NCBI GenBank assembly: GCA_051819745.1
Contig: JBNJGO010000018.1
Location: 1-16,613 of the forward strand
DNA length: 16,613 nucleotides
Direction of reading: 5' to 3'
Source of the DNA: SKGA01 sp051819745
GTDB taxonomy: Archaea; Nanobdellota; Nanobdellia; Woesearchaeales; SKGA01
Positions 13,312 through 16,613 of this stretch are shown here, piece after piece. The number at the start of each line of letters is the position of its first letter. The stretch's first letter is position 1. The notes below the pieces were generated by a model that was not told where the DNA came from, ran no database searches, and saw only the letters and a list, made by a program, of their open reading frames with translations. The position numbers were made by a program, and so were the translations under genes.

Positions 13312-14169
13312 TTAAGGAGTGTACTTGATTTTTTCAAGATATCGTTTTATTTCAAGAGCGGCAGTATCTTGCGAATCTCTACTTTCAGAAATGATTGTTG
13401 GTGTCATATTACATTCTTTAATAGCATCGCAAAACGGTTCGGGATGTGGTTTGAATTCTCTTTCATGATGTGCTCTATGACGAACTTCTCCTTTTTTATT
13501 ATATTCTAGTGGGGCAAAATGACAATGCAATGTCTTAAGAGATTCTCTTCCGAGCTTGTTTTCAACTTGTTCGAATATTTTTATGAAATCTTCTTTTGAT
13601 TGTAATAAACCGCCTGTTCGGGCATGCCAATGACCAAAATCAACACACGGATTAACACCTTCAAGATCTTCACATAATTCTAAAACTTCACAAATAGTTC
13701 CCAACTGAGATACTTTACCCATCACTTCAGGATTGATAGTTGTGATTATGCTTTGTTCGTTTCGCCACTTACTTAATGATTTTAATTCTTGACGTAATTT
13801 ATGTAAAGGGTTAGTTCCAGTGTAATATCCCGGATGTAAAACAGCGCTTGTTGCCTTCATCACATTTCCTCTGGATAAACTACGTTTAACACGTTCACGA
13901 CTTCGAATGACAACATCTTCTTTTTCGCTGGTCAAAACGGCAAAATAAGGACAATGTACGCTTAATTGAACATTATTTTTTCGTGCGTTTGCACCCATTA
14001 TTTTTGCTCTCTCTTCAGACATCCGAACTCCATGTGTAAATAGAACTTCATATGCATTTAGTCCAATACTTGAAATCCATAACGGTCCATTAAGACGGTC
14101 CTTACCATATGATGATGAGAAAAAATTAGGGGGATTTCCGCTCGTTCCTACCTTTAGACGACTTGTCAT
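13312..14169 (-). CDS. Endonuclease IV-like AP endonuclease (TIM barrel)
   Basis: A 285-aa xylose-isomerase-like TIM barrel of the endonuclease IV (Nfo) type, which cuts DNA at abasic sites using a trinuclear zinc centre. Candidate ligands appear in family order: H72 (SVHCPYF), H112 (LHPGYY), E148 (NPEVMGK), D177 and H180 (VDFGHWHA), H215 or H217 (LHCHF), an RHRAHH segment (230-235) and E262 (SESRD). The full set suggests an active enzyme. The ATG is 4 nt after the polB stop with an AGTGA Shine-Dalgarno overlapping that stop, so it is co-translated with polB. Function in base excision repair is by family; some relatives have other roles. Confidence 0.85.
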   Translation of the reverse strand: MTSRLKVGTSGNPPNFFSSSYGKDRLNGPLWISSIGLNAYEVLFTHGVRMSEERAKIMGANARKNNVQLSVHCPYFAVLTSEKEDVVIRSRERVKRSLSRGNVMKATSAVLHPGYYTGTNPLHKLRQELKSLSKWRNEQSIITTINPEVMGKVSQLGTICEVLELCEDLEGVNPCVDFGHWHARTGGLLQSKEDFIKIFEQVENKLGRESLKTLHCHFAPLEYNKKGEVRHRAHHEREFKPHPEPFCDAIKECNMTPTIISESRDSQDTAALEIKRYLEKIKYTP

Positions 14170-14173
14170 GTTA

Positions 14174-16570
14174 TCACTTCATAAAACCTGTTAATCCTTG
14201 TTGTCGAGAACCTTTAAGTATATCATCAAATTTCTTATTATAGATTCTCAAAATACTTTCAGCAATAGGTTTTATCTGTTTTTCGATATAATGTTCATAA
14301 TCGGGCTCGTGTTCTTGTTTTTCAACAGGTTCAGGTCCTTTGACTGTTATAATATAAGAAATAACATTACTTGTTATATTATCTAATTTTTTCGCAGCTT
14401 TGACATGAGGGGGTGTTGTTTTAGTGTATTCTTCAATTGGTTTTCGAAGAGCTTTACGATATACTAGTAAGTTATCATGTTTTCCTTCTTTTAAATTTTC
14501 AACATATTTTTTAATGAATGGTTCAACAGGTTTTTTGGCAAAAATAAGATCGAGAAGTTTCATCTGAAATTCTTTTGATAACTCAGTCCAATCGCGTCGA
14601 ACAAATTCAAGACCTGTAAAGTCGAGGCTGGTTGTCCCATCATCTTGTAACTTCAAACCAGCATATCTTTTTTTAGCGCCAACATTTGATTCTCCTCTTA
14701 CACTCGGAAGGAAAAATTTAGTATATATTTTTTCAAACTCGAGAAGCAAAATGCTTTTTCTTTTGTACTCTCTCTCAATATGTTGTTTCAAGAATTCATT
14801 AGTATCTTTTTCAATCTGTTTTCCAATTTCAACGGCTGACTCAACCATTTCTGTTTTAGGATTGATAAACACTGAATCTGTGTCTCCATAAATTACTTCG
14901 AATCCTTTATGTTCTATAAATTCTGCTGTTTTTTTAATAAATAATTGGCCGAAATATGTTATTGCATTAGATAATGCTCTATTATGATATCTCGAATTAG
15001 GACTTGCAAGAACACCATACATTGAATTCATATGAATTTTTATAGCATAACGAGTAAGCATGTTTCCTTTTTCTTTTGCCTTATCTCTCTCGTGCCACAT
15101 TCTTTCAAGGAGTTGAGGGATTATTCCTTCATTATTTTCAAAAACTGCTCCGTTAGGTGAAATGATATATTTTTTAGAATTATCTAAATTCTCTTTTGTT
15201 ATTTTAAGGTTGTCTTTTGTTCCTAAAAAAGACAATGGATCAATATTGAATGTTCTCATTATCGACGGATATAGTGATTTAAAATCAAGAACTAAGATAT
15301 TATCATAAATTCCTGGCTTTGATGTCATCACAAAACCACCAAGTCCTGTAGTGCTATCTTGTGGTCGAGAACTCATAGCAACAAATCCTCTTTTTCGAAG
15401 CTCTCTTAGATACATCGAATCAAAACTAGCTATACTTCCTTTAACACCGTCCATGTGGAGGCCGGTAAGCAAAGATCGAGTGATGGTAAGATCATACACT
15501 CCTGAAGCGAAAAGAATATCGTACACTAATTTAGAATCCTTAAGATTATACGCGATAAACTCTTTTGGATTAGTATGGTATTTTTTTTCAATCTCTTCAA
15601 AACGATCTTCGCCCTGAAGTAATTTTTCATCATCAAGAAATTCTTTTGCAGCAGTGTTCAATTTGTAATTCTCGAGTTCAATAAATGATGAGCGTAATAA
15701 ATGAATTCCGTCAAGAATCAAACGCCCAGAAACAACAGCTGATGAATCTCTGAAAAAAGAGGATTCTATTCTTGTAGATAATTCCTTGTTATCGCGCCCG
15801 AGGTCAAGTTTTATATTGTATTCTTTAGCTTTTTCTTGTATGACTTTCAAGTCAAAATCAATAACATTCCATCCTGTGATAATATCAGGATTCAAACTTT
15901 TGACGCTGTCAACAAACGACCGTATAAGTTCTTTTTCATTTTCGACAATATGAGCTGTAGTCAATTCTTTTTGATGTTCTCGTATGCTTTCATTTGCAAC
16001 AACAAAAACTTTTTTGACATTTTTTGTATATACCGAAATAGAATAAATTGTTTTTGCTTTGACGTCCGTTTCAATATCAAAAGAAAGAATTGTTGGTTTA
16101 GCAACTGCTGTCATTGTACTGAGTGGTTGTATTGATGGGTTGATAAATTTCTTATCAACGCGACCTCCTCTCTTGTATTCTCCTTTGATTTCAAGTTGTG
16201 AGAACAGATTATTATCAATAAGAAATCGCCTTGTAAAAGGAATATCTGCTTCAAAACAAGGGATGTTTTCACTTTCAAGAATGTTTCTCATAACGGGAAT
16301 TTCTTTAGGGGATGAAACTTCCACTACCGACACGTTATCGTCTTGCATTGTTTTGAGATTCTTAGAGTGGGGTTTTCGAGGAGTTATATTCAACAATTCT
16401 TTAGTTCTTTTCTCATCGTCTTGCTTTATGAAAAAATATGGTTTCATATCAAACACTGCTTCAAAAGAACTATTATCTTCGCAACGTCCAAAAAGGTGTA
16501 TTTTACTACCTTCTTTAGAAACAGAATATGTTGAAGTGACAATAAACCCTTTTATTGTTGTTGAAGCCAT
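14174..16570 (-). CDS. polB: Family B DNA polymerase (replicative type, with proofreading)
   Basis: The 798-aa product has the full exonuclease and polymerase motif set. Exo I is FDIET with D165 and E167, Exo II is TGWNVIDFD, and Exo III is the YNLKDSKLVYD region. Motif A is DFKSLYPSI (D429), motif B KIHMNSMYG (K511-G519), and motif C YGDTDS (D563, D565). The C-terminus QQGLTGFM is a PIP-like PCNA-binding motif in the same place as in other archaeal PolB. Length matches the family (about 770-800). The start has a TATA box 26-33 bp upstream. It heads a two-gene operon with the endonuclease IV-like gene. No intein or insertion is seen. Confidence 0.97.
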   Translation of the reverse strand: MASTTIKGFIVTSTYSVSKEGSKIHLFGRCEDNSSFEAVFDMKPYFFIKQDDEKRTKELLNITPRKPHSKNLKTMQDDNVSVVEVSSPKEIPVMRNILESENIPCFEADIPFTRRFLIDNNLFSQLEIKGEYKRGGRVDKKFINPSIQPLSTMTAVAKPTILSFDIETDVKAKTIYSISVYTKNVKKVFVVANESIREHQKELTTAHIVENEKELIRSFVDSVKSLNPDIITGWNVIDFDLKVIQEKAKEYNIKLDLGRDNKELSTRIESSFFRDSSAVVSGRLILDGIHLLRSSFIELENYKLNTAAKEFLDDEKLLQGEDRFEEIEKKYHTNPKEFIAYNLKDSKLVYDILFASGVYDLTITRSLLTGLHMDGVKGSIASFDSMYLRELRKRGFVAMSSRPQDSTTGLGGFVMTSKPGIYDNILVLDFKSLYPSIMRTFNIDPLSFLGTKDNLKITKENLDNSKKYIISPNGAVFENNEGIIPQLLERMWHERDKAKEKGNMLTRYAIKIHMNSMYGVLASPNSRYHNRALSNAITYFGQLFIKKTAEFIEHKGFEVIYGDTDSVFINPKTEMVESAVEIGKQIEKDTNEFLKQHIEREYKRKSILLLEFEKIYTKFFLPSVRGESNVGAKKRYAGLKLQDDGTTSLDFTGLEFVRRDWTELSKEFQMKLLDLIFAKKPVEPFIKKYVENLKEGKHDNLLVYRKALRKPIEEYTKTTPPHVKAAKKLDNITSNVISYIITVKGPEPVEKQEHEPDYEHYIEKQIKPIAESILRIYNKKFDDILKGSRQQGLTGFMK

Positions 16571-16595
16571 TACTTAAGATGTGGTGTTAAAAAGA

Positions 16596-16603
16596 TATAT
16601 AAA
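16596..16603 (-). promoter_or_regulatory. TATA box for polB
   Basis: Minus-strand TTTATATA, 26-33 bp before ATG 16570, at leaderless spacing. Confidence 0.65.
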
Positions 16604-16613
16604 TTCTTTCTTT

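Overview
The window is archaeal. Protein-coding genes include an NMD3 homologue, flap endonuclease FEN1, a family B DNA polymerase, a proteasome beta subunit and the KH/beta-CASP nuclease aCPSF1. Several starts have a TATA-like box about 25 bp upstream, as in leaderless archaeal mRNAs. One tRNA has a bulge-helix-bulge intron, and neither tRNA gene encodes CCA. The DNA is AT-rich and genes are packed on both strands. Gene content and the number of unrecognised small proteins suggest a DPANN-like lineage, perhaps Woesearchaeota/Pacearchaeota, but that is inference. Two runs of exactly 100 N (8222-8321 and 11765-11864) are scaffold gaps of unknown true size.

Layout. 1-371: intron-containing tRNA-Thr(UGU) on the minus strand, with about 250 bp of tandem hairpins and a partial tRNA copy beyond its 3' end. 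372-618: intergenic region holding a nested stem-loop. 619-5729: nmd3, smc and a small acidic protein, all on plus; smc and the acidic gene look like one operon. 5764-6801: FEN1 on minus, convergent with that operon. 6953-7702 (minus): an AT-rich gene whose product resembles, in ordered motifs, a cyclodipeptide synthase (CDPS) of the XYP type. 7834-7916: tRNA-Ser(GCU), divergent from it, followed by a tandem array (7905 to about 8490) built from copies of the tRNA 3' end, its T-rich terminator and small hairpins; the first N gap lies inside this array. 8626-11377: psmB and aCPSF1, a pairing known from other archaea. 11451-12131: an unknown protein broken by the second gap. 12195-13277: a biotin-synthase-like radical SAM protein. 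13312-16570 (minus): DNA polymerase B followed 4 bp later by an endonuclease IV-like TIM-barrel protein.

Most genes are housekeeping: replication and repair (PolB, FEN1, endonuclease IV-like), chromosome organisation (SMC), ribosome biogenesis (NMD3), RNA 3'-end formation (aCPSF1) and protein turnover (PsmB). FEN1 and PolB both end in PCNA-binding (PIP) motifs, consistent with work at a shared sliding clamp.

The less ordinary parts are the CDPS-like gene beside a tRNA gene, and the two tRNA genes that both carry, just downstream, partial copies of their own 3' ends embedded in short-loop hairpin repeats. The latter looks like a tRNA-anchored hairpin repeat family and may be undescribed.
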